From assembly GCA_020636255.1 (NCBI GenBank), contig JACJYE010000010.1, positions 1 through 64,000 on the forward strand: DNA of 64,000 nucleotides, given 5' to 3'. Under the pieces are notes generated by a model. The model saw only the letters and a list, made by a program, of their open reading frames with translations, was not told the DNA's origin and searched no databases. Made by a program: the position numbers and the translations under genes. This document shows, one piece after another, positions 1 through 9,474 of this stretch; positions within the stretch are counted from its first letter, which is position 1, and each line of letters opens with the position of its first letter. Origin of the DNA: Lewinellaceae bacterium. Lineage in GTDB: Bacteria; Bacteroidota; Bacteroidia; Chitinophagales; Saprospiraceae.

Positions 1-145
1 TTGATCCAGGGGGACAAATCACAACTGTGCCCGAGAAATGCATCAAACGCGTGCCTGTTACACGGTAATAACTATAGCTGTTCCCTTGCATTCTCCAATC
101 CAATGCAAAACCTGTGTTGATCGGCTGGCCTTCAAACAAGCTCAC
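1..145 (-). CDS. Possible partial ORF running off the window edge
   Basis: A reading frame on the minus strand stays open from a GTG at 145 to the window edge (48 codons). The GTG overlaps the stop codon of the upstream peptidase gene (GTGA arrangement), and GGAGGGG lies just before it, although that string is also the end of the peptidase coding sequence. The translation is not recognised, and third-position GC is only about half, lower than in its neighbours. A frame this short can be open by chance, and the plus strand also has a 120-base open frame here. It is listed only as a possibility. Confidence 0.2.
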   Translation of the reverse strand, partial: MSLFEGQPINTGFALDWRMQGNSYSYYRVTGTRLMHFSGTVVICPPGS

Positions 146-888
146 CCCTCCATCAGCCCGCTCAACTCCGCCCCACTCGCATAAGCAACAGGCTCCCGCT
201 CGCCCTGCCGGAACAGCCAGGCTGCCGGCTGCCCTGCCGGCGTACTGCCCAATAGGCGCATTTTATGGCCTTCCAGGTGCAGCATGCTCCTCTCGTAGAG
301 GGCGAGCACGGCTTGCCTGTTCTGGGGCAGTGAATGGAACTCCCGGATGCGCTCGGCGCGGCTCTCGCCACTGTGCAACTGGCTTTCTTCCAGCGGATAG
401 TGCGGGTTGATGTTAAAGGGAAGGATGCCAAGGGCGTCGAACGAAGGGGGATGCACGATGGCCATATCGTTGGAAGTGTTGATCGTCAGGCCCGCGACGT
501 TGCTGCCGGCGCTGCTGCCGATATAGGGCATACCTTCCGCGACGCGCTGGCGAAGGGGCGTAAGCAGCTCCGCATCGTAGAGGGTTTTGAGCAGTAAAAA
601 TGTGTTCCCGCCGCCTATGAAAACAGCCTCGGCCTCGCGGATGGCCATCACAGGGTCTTTGTATGCCTCTATCCCTTCAACCTGCTGGGGCAACCCTACA
701 CCGGCAAAGGCTTCGCGGATGCTGCCAGTATAGGCCGAATAAGTGGCGCCGCCGGGTGCGGCATAGGGTATGAATAATAACCGGTGCACACCTTTGAGGA
801 TGTTCTCTATTGCGCCCCTGGCATGAGAAAAATACACGGCCTGACGGTTCGGCCGCGAGCTGCTGAGGAGGAGTACCTGTCGTTTCAT
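142..888 (-). CDS. pepE: Peptidase E-like (S51 family) dipeptidase
   Basis: This 248-residue protein resembles dipeptidase E (family S51), a cytoplasmic serine peptidase that hydrolyses Asp-X dipeptides. It begins MKRQVLLLSSSRPNR, as in the family. The glycine-rich strand FIGGGNTFLLLKTL is followed by the nucleophile elbow YIGSSAGSNVAG (serine near residue 120), and the downstream FNINPHY supplies the likely catalytic histidine. The ATG at 888 was chosen because the 44 extra in-frame codons upstream are encoded by a tandem DNA repeat and do not look like protein. It lies downstream of the hybrid sensor gene on the same strand, separated by that repeat. The family is clear; the Asp-X specificity is inferred. 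Confidence 0.88.
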   Translation of the reverse strand: MKRQVLLLSSSRPNRQAVYFSHARGAIENILKGVHRLLFIPYAAPGGATYSAYTGSIREAFAGVGLPQQVEGIEAYKDPVMAIREAEAVFIGGGNTFLLLKTLYDAELLTPLRQRVAEGMPYIGSSAGSNVAGLTINTSNDMAIVHPPSFDALGILPFNINPHYPLEESQLHSGESRAERIREFHSLPQNRQAVLALYERSMLHLEGHKMRLLGSTPAGQPAAWLFRQGEREPVAYASGAELSGLMEG

Positions 889-941
889 AATCGAGTAATG
901 ATACTCAAAGATACTATAAATCCTAAACGCCCCGTTGCCCC

Positions 942-1053
942 CATCCCGGTAATCCATTAATCCCCAAAAATCCCAGTCCCATCCCGGTAATCCATTAATC
1001 CCCAAAAATCCCAGTCCCATCCCGGTAATCCATTAATCCCCAAAATCCCAGTC
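942..1053. repeat. 38-bp tandem repeat, three copies
   Basis: Three head-to-tail copies begin at 942, 980 and 1018 with a 38-base period. The first two are identical, and the third lacks one A in its A-run. On the minus strand each copy carries GGGGATTAATGGATTACC. The array sits between the stop of the hybrid sensor gene (1058) and the start of the peptidase gene (888). All three copies together happen to be open in one minus-strand frame, which falsely extends the peptidase N-terminus. Confidence 0.95.
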
Positions 1054-1057
1054 AACC

Positions 1058-4000
1058 TCACCGCCGCTCCTGATACTCTTTCGGCGTACACCCAAACACC
1101 TCCCTGAACTTCCGGGTGAAATACGACTGGCTGCTGAAGCCCACCTCGGCGTACACTTCGGCCACGTTGCGCCGCGGGTGCTCGCACAGCAGCTCACTGG
1201 CCCGCGTGAGGCGTATGTAGCGGACGAATTCCGTGGTGTACATGCCGGTCAGGGCTTTTAGCTTTCGGTGGATGTTGCTGGAGCTCATGCCGGCTTTTTT
1301 CTGCAGTTTCTTGATGTCCAGCTTAGGGTCGGCGATGTTCGCTTCGATGACGGCCTGCAGCTTCCGCAGGAACTCGTCTTCCGCTGATAGGCGGCTTGGC
1401 GGCGGTGTCGGTGCGGCGGCGCCCACTTTGTTTTTCCAGAATTCAGGGGAACGGTAGCGCTCCTGCAATATCTTCCGCAGGCTGAGCAGGTTGGCCAGGC
1501 GGACGGACAACTCCCGCAGGTGGACGGGCTTGGACAGGAAATCGTCTGCTCCTGCCTGCAGGCCCTGTACCTTGGCATCCAGCCCGGCGCTGGCGGTCAG
1601 CAGGATGGCCGGAATATGGCTGGTGGCAGGGTCCTTGCGTAGCTGCCGGCACAACTCGTAGCCATCCATTTCCGGCATCATAACATCGCTAATGATAATG
1701 TCTGGCGTTTGCTTTTGAGCCAGCTCCAGGCCATGGGCTCCGTCAGTGGCAGTGAGTAGATGGTATTCCTTTTGCAGGTGCTGCGACAGGTATATACTTA
1801 CACTCGGGTTGTCTTCGATGAGCAGCAACAGCGGCTTATGGCCAGCGGCGGGCTGCGGCACAGGTTCTCTTTCCGGGCCAGGCTTATGCCCGGTAATAAG
1901 GCCGACGCCCTTTTTTACCGCCTGGATGATGAGGCCCCGATCGATGCTTTCTGCTGTTGTGGCTTCCCTTTTGACAGGAAGGGTAACGATAAAGCGCGTG
2001 CCTTTTCCCAGTGCGCTTTGCACCCGGATGGAGCCTCCCAGCAGGGTAACCAACTCCCTGGCCAGCGCAAGCCCGATGCCGGAGCCGATGCCCTGGCGGG
2101 AGAGCATATTGTCGGCCTGCCTGAAGGGTTCGAAAACCAGGTTTAGCTGGCCTTCCGGGATGCCGATGCCATTGTCGCTAACCGCGATCTCAAGCATGGG
2201 GGCTTCTCCTGTCTGTAGCTCCCGTACCGCCAGGGCCACCCTGCCTTTTACAGTCGTGAATTTCAGGGCATTGGACAGCAGGTTGGAGAGGATCTTGCGC
2301 AGTTTGTCGGGGTCGTAGTCTATCACGTAATGGGCCGGCTCCGCTGCAAAGGCCATGTTTATCCCTTTTGCCTCGGCGTAGGAATGGAATGATTCGAAGA
2401 TGTACTTCAGGAACAGAATAATATCTCCCTGCACCATATTTACGGGCATGGCCCCGGACCTGACATGCGACAGGTCGAGGATCTGTCCTACCAGGCTCGA
2501 AAGGTATAACCCGTTTTCCTGAATGATGCCCAGGTTCTTTTCCAGCCCTTTGCTGACATTGCCCCAAAACTGCCCGGCCAGGCCCAGGATGATACCCAGC
2601 GGCTCTCTGAACTGGTGTACGATATAGGCGTACATCCTGTTCTTGGCCTCATCCAGCTTGCGCAGGTGTTCGTTTTCTGCCTGCTGCCGGGCCTGACGCA
2701 CCCGAAACAGCAGCAGGCCGTAGATGCCGCTGCTGATCACGAGAGAATACAATAGTAAGGCCCACCAGCACAACCACCAGGGGTGCCGGATGTGAATACT
2801 GAGCAATACCCGTGAACTGTTCTCCCAGCCCTGGGCAGCATCCGTGCTTTCAACGATCAGCGTATATCGCCCTGGAAAAAGGTTGGTAAAAGTGATCTCC
2901 CGGCTGACGCCCGGTTCGCGCCATTCTTTATCGAAATTTTGCAGTTTATACCGGTAGCGTTGCTTTTCAGGCTTGAGGTAGTTTAGGGCAGCTACTTTAA
3001 AGGAGAAAACCTTTTGCCTGAAAGGCAGGGTGATGCTTCTCGTCTGATAAGCAGCCTGCTGAAGTATGGCGTCTTCGCCGCCGATCGGCGCCGGTTCGTT
3101 GTACAGTTCAAAGCCGGTTATGTAAAGCGGATATTGCCTGGAAGAAGGCACGATTTGTTTTGGGCAGAAAGCATTCAATCCGTTTTTGACTGCAAATACG
3201 AGCAGCCCTGTCTTCGTTTTCAGGCAGGCGTTCTCATTGAATAGCTCGGAATTGAGCCCGTCTTTTTCAGTAAAATTGTAAAACCTCCCATCCGCAGGGC
3301 TGAACCGGGATAACCCATTTTTTGCGGTTGCCACCCACAAATAACCCCCGTCGTCTTCCAGGATGGCGGCAATCCGGTTGTCGGGAAGGCCGTCGGTGGT
3401 GAAGTAACGTTTCCAACAATTTTGATCGGGGGCGTAACAGTTAAGCCCGATTTCTGTGCCTATCCACAGTCGCCCCTGGCTGTCCTCATGTATAGCAGAT
3501 ACGCAGTTGTTGCTGATCGAGTTGGAGTTGCCCGCGTCGTATTGGAAATGGATAAAGTTCAGGCTGGCGCCTAAGGGTTTGTCCAACTCGGCCCTGGACA
3601 GCATATTCAGGCCCTCATTTGAGGCGATCCATAGGTTGCCCCGCTTGTCGAGTTCCAGGGCTTTGTTTGTAGTATTGGATATGGAGCAGAGTAGGCTGTC
3701 AATGTGATAGTATTGCCACATCATCCCGTCATCAGGGTTGAAGCGGTTCAGGGCTCCGTTTGTGGCGATCCAGATATCCCCCTTGTGGCCTTCTGCAAAA
3801 TCGAAAACCCGATACCCAACTAGCTTGCTTGTATCGTATGGCGTTTGAAAGGCCCTTTCGATGTGGGAAAATACGGCGGGGTTTTGGGCATCGAGCATGT
3901 AAAATCCATCACCTGCCGTGCCGGCATATACCTTCCCCTGGCTATCCTGATACAAGGCCGAAAAATCGCCTGCCAATACTTGCTGGACGGGCAGTCCGGT

Positions 4001-5248
4001 TTTACAAATAAAAAGGCCTTTCTGGGTGGCGATCCAATACGCACCGCTGATCTCCAGTATTGCAATAACCCCTTGAGGTTGCGTTATGGAAGGCAGTGCT
4101 GCCTGAACGCTGGCGAACTCCTTCGGGTTGAAAAACCTCGTCGATGGGTTCAGCATACTCACTCCATTATGGGCCCCAAACCATATATTGCCGGCCCGGT
4201 CTTCCAGGATAGCGTGTACAGCGCCGCCAGAAATGGAATAAGGGTCGGCCGGGCGATAAACAAAGCACTCGAACCGGCTACTATCTACATTAAACCGAAG
4301 CAGCCCTGCATTCGTGCCTATCCAGAAGTTTCCATGGCTGTCTTCATAGGTTTTCCAGATATAGTTGAACTGTGGGCTTCCAAGCCCTGAAGCTTCATTG
4401 GGGAAATACCGTATAAAGGTATGTGTGGCTTCCTGCCAGAGGTTCAGCCCTTTGTTGGTGGCCACCCAGATGCGCCCGCTTCTGTCCTGGTATATATCCG
4501 TAACATAACCTCCGGCGAGGCTTTCCGGGGATGTGCCGGGTTGAAAATAGTATAACGGCCCTTTCCCGGGGCCATAAACACACAGGCCGTTAGCCTGGCC
4601 AATCCACAGACGCCCCTGTTGATCCTGGCACAGGCTTATGACCGTGTTTATCGCAGGAAGGGAGTCGATAACGCGTTCGTCGGGGTAAACGCGCTTTACG
4701 GCAGGCTGCCGGGTGGGACAGTAATGCAATAGCCCCTTGTTCATCGTCCCGGCCCACAGGCCGCCTTGGCCATCGTTGAGAATGGAGGATATGTTGTTGG
4801 AGGCCAACGCCTTGCAAAATCCCACCCGTTGGAATTGCTCCTTGCTCCTGATGAATTTGTTCAGCCCGCCCTGATACGTAGCTACCCATAGGTTGCTGTC
4901 GGCGTCCTCCTGGAACGCCCTGATCCCGGCGCTGTTGGAACTGATGCTGTTCGTATCTCCGGGCATGGTGTAATAGGGGCTATATTCATAGCCGTCGAAG
5001 CGGAAAAACCCGTAGTCGGTGGCAAACCATATAAAGCCGTAGCTGTCCTGGAAAATGTCCAGAAAAGCTCTGTCCTTCAAACCCGCCTGATCACTTACCC
5101 GGATGAATTTCAGGTTTTCCTGCTCCGGAATGCCCTGGCCAAAGCAGAGCTGCCAGGCCAAGGCAAGCTGAAATGCAGCGAAAAGGGCAAATCGTATCGT
5201 TTCAGGTGTCGTTTTCCATAAATTGCGGTAGTAGTTATTGTTGTTCAT
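1058..5248 (-). CDS. Hybrid two-component system sensor/regulator (HTCS) with AraC output
   Basis: This 1396-residue one-protein two-component system is of the Bacteroidota HTCS type. In order it has a signal peptide (about residues 17-38), a periplasmic two-blade set of Reg_prop repeats (many copies of G-x-(I/L)-W-(I/F)-A/G-T, about 45-690), a Y_Y_Y domain (about 720-815), one membrane segment (about 822-846), HisKA (H-box near 878), HATPase_c (NLLSNALKFT, DNGIGIPEGQ, GIGSGIGLALA), a receiver (SDVMMPEMDGYE, Asp near 1186) and a C-terminal AraC helix-turn-helix (about 1315-1394). Such proteins sense oligosaccharides or related ligands in the periplasm and activate nearby genes. No SusC/SusD or glycanase locus adjoins it here, so the target is unknown. 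The H-box reads HQFREPL rather than HE(L/F)RTPL. Confidence 0.95.
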   Translation of the reverse strand: MNNNNYYRNLWKTTPETIRFALFAAFQLALAWQLCFGQGIPEQENLKFIRVSDQAGLKDRAFLDIFQDSYGFIWFATDYGFFRFDGYEYSPYYTMPGDTNSISSNSAGIRAFQEDADSNLWVATYQGGLNKFIRSKEQFQRVGFCKALASNNISSILNDGQGGLWAGTMNKGLLHYCPTRQPAVKRVYPDERVIDSLPAINTVISLCQDQQGRLWIGQANGLCVYGPGKGPLYYFQPGTSPESLAGGYVTDIYQDRSGRIWVATNKGLNLWQEATHTFIRYFPNEASGLGSPQFNYIWKTYEDSHGNFWIGTNAGLLRFNVDSSRFECFVYRPADPYSISGGAVHAILEDRAGNIWFGAHNGVSMLNPSTRFFNPKEFASVQAALPSITQPQGVIAILEISGAYWIATQKGLFICKTGLPVQQVLAGDFSALYQDSQGKVYAGTAGDGFYMLDAQNPAVFSHIERAFQTPYDTSKLVGYRVFDFAEGHKGDIWIATNGALNRFNPDDGMMWQYYHIDSLLCSISNTTNKALELDKRGNLWIASNEGLNMLSRAELDKPLGASLNFIHFQYDAGNSNSISNNCVSAIHEDSQGRLWIGTEIGLNCYAPDQNCWKRYFTTDGLPDNRIAAILEDDGGYLWVATAKNGLSRFSPADGRFYNFTEKDGLNSELFNENACLKTKTGLLVFAVKNGLNAFCPKQIVPSSRQYPLYITGFELYNEPAPIGGEDAILQQAAYQTRSITLPFRQKVFSFKVAALNYLKPEKQRYRYKLQNFDKEWREPGVSREITFTNLFPGRYTLIVESTDAAQGWENSSRVLLSIHIRHPWWLCWWALLLYSLVISSGIYGLLLFRVRQARQQAENEHLRKLDEAKNRMYAYIVHQFREPLGIILGLAGQFWGNVSKGLEKNLGIIQENGLYLSSLVGQILDLSHVRSGAMPVNMVQGDIILFLKYIFESFHSYAEAKGINMAFAAEPAHYVIDYDPDKLRKILSNLLSNALKFTTVKGRVALAVRELQTGEAPMLEIAVSDNGIGIPEGQLNLVFEPFRQADNMLSRQGIGSGIGLALARELVTLLGGSIRVQSALGKGTRFIVTLPVKREATTAESIDRGLIIQAVKKGVGLITGHKPGPEREPVPQPAAGHKPLLLLIEDNPSVSIYLSQHLQKEYHLLTATDGAHGLELAQKQTPDIIISDVMMPEMDGYELCRQLRKDPATSHIPAILLTASAGLDAKVQGLQAGADDFLSKPVHLRELSVRLANLLSLRKILQERYRSPEFWKNKVGAAAPTPPPSRLSAEDEFLRKLQAVIEANIADPKLDIKKLQKKAGMSSSNIHRKLKALTGMYTTEFVRYIRLTRASELLCEHPRRNVAEVYAEVGFSSQSYFTRKFREVFGCTPKEYQERR

Positions 5249-5521
5249 AGTTACATGAGCGCGAATTAATTATCGCCTCAATTAAATATATGGATGCCGT
5301 GTGTGCCAAACCAGGGCATTGTACGGATGGATAAAAGCAGGGCATGAAAAAATGAAATGGGTGTAGGAAGAATGGATGTGCCAGGAACCGCAACACAAGG
5401 CCACTCTTTTTTGTTAATACTTTCAAAATTTACTGAAAATTTGTAAGCTTAGCACACGAAATAACGATCCGGCAGGGAAGCCCGGCTTCCCGGGCCGGCA
5501 GCATTTATAAAGCTTTGGCTT

Positions 5522-6883
5522 ATGTACCCCAGGCGGGCAATAGTATGGTTCAGGCAGGACTTAAGGCTCCATGATAATGAAGCGTTGACGGAAGCGCTCT
5601 CCAGCGCCGATGAAATAGTGCCGGTTTTTGTGTTCGACGAACGCATCTTCAAGGGCAAAACGCACTTTTTCGGCTTTCCCAAAACCGGCAGGTTCAGAGC
5701 ACAGTTCATCATCGAAAGCATCCACGATTTGCGGGAAGCGCTGCGAGAAAAGGGTAGCGACCTGCTCGTGCGGGTGGGTAAACCGGAAGAAGCGGTCTTC
5801 GCGCTTGCTAAAGAAGTGCGCTCCAGCTGGGTGTTCTGCAACCGCGAACGGACCCACGAGGAGGTACTGGCCCAGGATGCCCTGGAAAAGAACCTTTGGT
5901 CTATCGGACAGGAGATGCGCTTTTCACGTGGTAAATTGCTCTATTACACGGCCGACCTGCCCTTCCCGATCCAGCACACCCCCGATACCTTCTCTCAGTT
6001 CCGCAAAGAAGTGGAACGAGCTGTCCCTGTTCGCGATCCCCTCCCCGCGCCGGAGAAGCTGCCGCCTGTTTCTCTTCGGCTGGATGCGGGAGAAATACCC
6101 TCGCTGTCCGATTTCAGGCACGTGGATATTGAACCCGACCCCCGCTCTTCATTTATCCTGAAAGGCGGCGAATCCGAAGCGCTACAGCGTTTGCACTACT
6201 TTGTCTGGGAAAGCGGCCTTGCCGCACAGCTGAAAGATGAGCGGGACAAGGTGGCAGGAGCCGATTATGCTACGAAGTTATCTCCCTGGCTGGCCCACGG
6301 CTGCCTTTCGCCCAAACTGGTGTTTCACGAGCTGAAACGCTATGAGGCCGAAACAGGGCTGAATGACATAGGCCACTGGATGTTGCTGAGCCTCCTGCGG
6401 CGCGACTTTTTCCGTTTTATGGCTAAAAAACACGGTAACAGGATCTTCCAGCGGCGCGGCATCCATGGCGATGCGGATACGGGTGGCGCCGACGACTGGG
6501 AATTGCTTCAGTCCTGGATAGAGGGTACTACAGGCCTGCCCTTCGTCGATGCCAATATGCGGGAGCTGAGCCATACGGGCTTCCTGTCCAACCGCGGCCG
6601 CCTCAACGTGGCCAGCTATCTGGTGAACGACCTCAAAGTGAACTGGCAAATGGGAGCTGAATATTTCGAATCGGTGCTGGCCGATTACGATGTGGCCAGC
6701 AATTGGGGCAACTGGAATGTCGTGGCAGGCGTGGGCAGCGACCCACGCGAACACTGCTGCCTCAACGTGCTGGCTCAGGCCCAGCGTTACGACCCCCACG
6801 GCGATTATGTCAAACTCTGGCTACCCGAACTGAAAGGGCTGCCCCCCGATAAGGTCCACCAACAGCATGTCAGCTATTACTGA
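5522..6883 (+). CDS. Cryptochrome DASH / DNA photolyase family protein
   Basis: This 453-residue flavoprotein belongs to the photolyase/cryptochrome family. The N-terminal alpha/beta photolyase domain starts IVWFRQDLRLHDNEAL (residues 7-22). The C-terminal FAD-binding helical domain contains KLSPWLAHGCLSP, ELLRRDFFRF-like (LLRRDFFRFM) and the conserved block NRGRLNVASYLVNDL with DYDVASNWGNWN. These are hallmarks of Cry-DASH proteins, which repair cyclobutane pyrimidine dimers in single-stranded DNA and may act as blue-light sensors. Length and motifs are complete. The gene is convergent with purK and overlaps its 3' end by 14 bases. The Cry-DASH subclass is assigned from recalled motif patterns, not a tree. 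Confidence 0.93.
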   Translation: MYPRRAIVWFRQDLRLHDNEALTEALSSADEIVPVFVFDERIFKGKTHFFGFPKTGRFRAQFIIESIHDLREALREKGSDLLVRVGKPEEAVFALAKEVRSSWVFCNRERTHEEVLAQDALEKNLWSIGQEMRFSRGKLLYYTADLPFPIQHTPDTFSQFRKEVERAVPVRDPLPAPEKLPPVSLRLDAGEIPSLSDFRHVDIEPDPRSSFILKGGESEALQRLHYFVWESGLAAQLKDERDKVAGADYATKLSPWLAHGCLSPKLVFHELKRYEAETGLNDIGHWMLLSLLRRDFFRFMAKKHGNRIFQRRGIHGDADTGGADDWELLQSWIEGTTGLPFVDANMRELSHTGFLSNRGRLNVASYLVNDLKVNWQMGAEYFESVLADYDVASNWGNWNVVAGVGSDPREHCCLNVLAQAQRYDPHGDYVKLWLPELKGLPPDKVHQQHVSYY

Positions 6884-8039
6884 TGATGCGTAGGGTGGCG
6901 AGCACCTTGCGCGCTCTTGCTGCCGCCGCCTCTGCGCTTTCAGCCACGATCGTAGCATGGCCCATCTTTCGGTATGGCTTGGTGATGGCCTTTCCATAGA
7001 GGTGCAGGTGCATCCCCTCAATGGCCAGGCATTCTTCCAGGCCTTCGTATTCGGCGGGGCCTTCGAATCCTTCGGCGCCGAGCAGGTTCACCATTACGCT
7101 GGGGTTTTTCATGCGCGTGCTGCCCAACGGCAGGTTGAGCACGGCCCGCAGGTGTTGCTCGAATTGGGACGTATAACAACTGTCGATCGTATGGTGCCCG
7201 CTGTTGTGCGGCCTGGGCGCCACCTCGTTTACCAGCAGCATGCCGTTCTTGTCCAGGAAAAGCTCTACGGCCAGCAGGCCACAAAGGCCGTAGGCCTCTA
7301 CGGTTTCGATGGCCAGCGCTTCCGCCTGCTGTTCCACATCCGGGCTGATGGAAGCAGGGCAGACGAGGAACTCCACCAGGTTGGCCTCGGGGTTGAAGGC
7401 CATCTCCACGGCCGGGTAAACGGCTACCTGCCCGGAGGCATTGCGGGCGACGATCACTGCCAGCTCTTTATCTATATCCACCATCTCTTCTACCACACAG
7501 GCCCCGGGCAACAACTTTTCCAGGGAATATTCATCCTTGACAACGCTGACCCCGCGGCCATCGTAGCCTGCTGTGCGCGATTTCTGCACAAAAGGGTAGT
7601 GGATCTGCCCGGCTCCAAGGGCCGCTATCACGGCTTCTTCGGTTTCAAAAAGCTGAAAAGGGGCGGAAGGAATACCTTTCTCCTGATAGAATAACTTCTG
7701 GGCTCCTTTATCCTTGATGATGTCCAGCATATCAGGGTTGGGGTGTACCACCTTGCCTTCTTCCTGCAACCTGCGCAAAGCTTCCGTATTGACGTGTTCG
7801 ATCTCGATCGTGATCACGTCCATCTGGCTGCCGAAGCGGTAGACGTCATCGTAATCCTTGAAATTGCCCTCCGTGAAAAAAGGGGTCACCCGGCCGGCGG
7901 GGAAGCTGCGGCTGGCGTCGAGTACGTAGAGCGGCAAATGCCAGTTGCCGGCGGCCAGCGCAAGCATCTTGCCCAATTGGCCGCCGCCCAGAACGCCAAG
8001 TTTGAAGTCCGGATGTAGAGGTGAAACTTTCGAAGACAT
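6870..8039 (-). CDS. purK: 5-(carboxyamino)imidazole ribonucleotide synthase (N5-CAIR synthetase)
   Basis: PurK (389 residues) is an ATP-grasp enzyme that uses ATP and bicarbonate to convert AIR to N5-CAIR in purine synthesis. The N-terminal preATP-grasp fold has LGVLGGGQLGKML (residues 14-26). The ATP-grasp core carries YPFVQKSRTAGYDGRG and the metal-binding stretch LLVNEVAPRPHNSGH. The PurK C-terminal domain follows. Its usual partner purE is not in this window. The gene shares a 3' overlap with the photolyase gene and is divergent from dihydroorotase across a 91-base gap that holds a plausible promoter. Confidence 0.96.
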   Translation of the reverse strand: MSSKVSPLHPDFKLGVLGGGQLGKMLALAAGNWHLPLYVLDASRSFPAGRVTPFFTEGNFKDYDDVYRFGSQMDVITIEIEHVNTEALRRLQEEGKVVHPNPDMLDIIKDKGAQKLFYQEKGIPSAPFQLFETEEAVIAALGAGQIHYPFVQKSRTAGYDGRGVSVVKDEYSLEKLLPGACVVEEMVDIDKELAVIVARNASGQVAVYPAVEMAFNPEANLVEFLVCPASISPDVEQQAEALAIETVEAYGLCGLLAVELFLDKNGMLLVNEVAPRPHNSGHHTIDSCYTSQFEQHLRAVLNLPLGSTRMKNPSVMVNLLGAEGFEGPAEYEGLEECLAIEGMHLHLYGKAITKPYRKMGHATIVAESAEAAAARARKVLATLRIISNS

Positions 8040-8058
8040 GCCTGTGGTTTTGCGCCTG

Positions 8059-8090
8059 CAAAGCTAGGGAAAAAAATTGCACCCTTTCAA
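8059..8090 (-). promoter_or_regulatory. Candidate Bacteroidota-type promoter for purK
   Basis: Read on the minus strand, TAGCTTTG at 8066-8059 matches the Bacteroidota -7 box TAnnTTTG exactly. TTG at 8090-8088 lies 21 bases upstream, in the range expected for the -33 element. Transcription would start near 8052, leaving a leader of about a dozen bases before the purK ATG at 8039. This is pattern matching only. Confidence 0.5.
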
Positions 8091-8130
8091 GCGGGATTTC
8101 CTAAATTACCCCCATACCAAAGCTACTCCA

Positions 8131-9468
8131 ATGAAGACTATACTGATAAAAGAGGCCCGAATCGTCAACCGGGGGCGGATCACCGAAGGAGATGTATGGG
8201 TAAAAGGTGGCTTTATCGAAGCAGTGGCGACCGGTATTAACCGCAAGGCGGATATCGAGATCGAAGCCGCCGGGAAATACCTTATCCCAGGTATTATCGA
8301 CGACCAGGTGCACTTCCGCGAGCCGGGGCTTACCCATAAGGCCGACCTGTACTCGGAACCCCGGGCTGCCGTGGCCGGCGGCGTCACTTCCTATATGGAA
8401 ATGCCGAATACAAAACCTCCCGCTACGACACAGGAATTGCTGCAGCAGAAATACGATGCTGCAGCCCGCAAATCACTCGCCAACTATTCCTTTTTTATGG
8501 GCGCCGCCAACGACAACCTCGACGAGGTGCTGCGCACCAGCACCCGCAACGTGTGCGGCATCAAAGCATTTATGGGCTCCAGCACCGGCAATATGCTGGT
8601 CGATGACCCCAAAACCCTGGAAGCGCTTTTCGCCCGGTCGCCCATGCTGATCGCTACCCATTGCGAGGACGAAACAACGGTGCGCGCCAATGAACAGGCC
8701 TACCGGCAAAAGTACGGGGAGGCGGTGCCTTTCCGCTGCCACCCCGAGATCAGAAGCGTAGCGGCCTGCTACCGCTCTTCCTCCTTCGCCGTAGAGCTGG
8801 CCCAGCGGCACAATACACGGCTGCATATCCTGCACATCTCCACGGCCAAAGAACTGGAGCTCTTCCGCAATGACATCCCACTTGAGGAAAAGCGCATCAC
8901 CGCTGAGGCCTGCGTCCACCATCTTTTTTTTAACAGCAGCTTATATGACAGCCTCGGCGCACAGATAAAATGTAACCCGGCCATCAAATCCGCCGAGAAC
9001 CAGGAAGCCCTCTTTCCCGCATTGCTGGACAACCGGCTCGACATTATCGCGACCGACCACGCACCGCACACCTGGGAGGAAAAACAGCAGCCGTATTTCG
9101 GGGCGCCATCCGGCCTGCCGCTCGTACAACATTCGCTAAATGTCATGCTCGCCTTTTACCACCAGGGCCGTATCAGCCTGGAAAGGATCGTGGAAAAGAT
9201 GTGCCATGCTCCGGCCATCTGTTTTCAGCTTAGCAACAGAGGTTTTATCGACGAAGGTTGCTGGGCCGACCTGGCCCTGGTAAACCTGGATGAAGAATGG
9301 GCCGTGGGAAAAGACAATATTTTCTACAAATGTGGCTGGTCGCCTTTTGAAGGCCACGCGTTTAAGGGGAGGGTGGAAACAACCATTGTCAGCGGCCACA
9401 TGGCTTATCAGAAGGGTACTTTTTACGAGGACAAAATGGGAGAACGGCTGATGTTCGACAGGGATTGA
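8131..9468 (+). CDS. pyrC: Dihydroorotase
   Basis: This 445-residue amidohydrolase interconverts carbamoyl-aspartate and dihydroorotate in pyrimidine synthesis. It shows the zinc ligands D-x-H-x-R-E in DDQVHFREPG, the substrate-loop block SYMEMPNTKPPATT, a likely carboxylated lysine in CGIKAFMGSSTGNM, TAEACVHHLFF, and the catalytic aspartate in IIATDHAPHTWEEK. The length suits a class I dihydroorotase rather than allantoinase, although the families are close. The ATG at 8131 fits the start of the fold (KTILIKEARIV); an upstream in-frame ATG at 8077 would add 18 residues unlike the family. It converges on the anti-sigma gene with a 6-base gap. Confidence 0.93.
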   Translation: MKTILIKEARIVNRGRITEGDVWVKGGFIEAVATGINRKADIEIEAAGKYLIPGIIDDQVHFREPGLTHKADLYSEPRAAVAGGVTSYMEMPNTKPPATTQELLQQKYDAAARKSLANYSFFMGAANDNLDEVLRTSTRNVCGIKAFMGSSTGNMLVDDPKTLEALFARSPMLIATHCEDETTVRANEQAYRQKYGEAVPFRCHPEIRSVAACYRSSSFAVELAQRHNTRLHILHISTAKELELFRNDIPLEEKRITAEACVHHLFFNSSLYDSLGAQIKCNPAIKSAENQEALFPALLDNRLDIIATDHAPHTWEEKQQPYFGAPSGLPLVQHSLNVMLAFYHQGRISLERIVEKMCHAPAICFQLSNRGFIDEGCWADLALVNLDEEWAVGKDNIFYKCGWSPFEGHAFKGRVETTIVSGHMAYQKGTFYEDKMGERLMFDRD

Positions 9469-9474
9469 ATTGAA

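Noticed and set aside
142..1020. Extended peptidase E start at 1020
   Set aside because: The extra N-terminal residues are encoded by the 38-bp tandem repeat; the family start is the ATG at 888.
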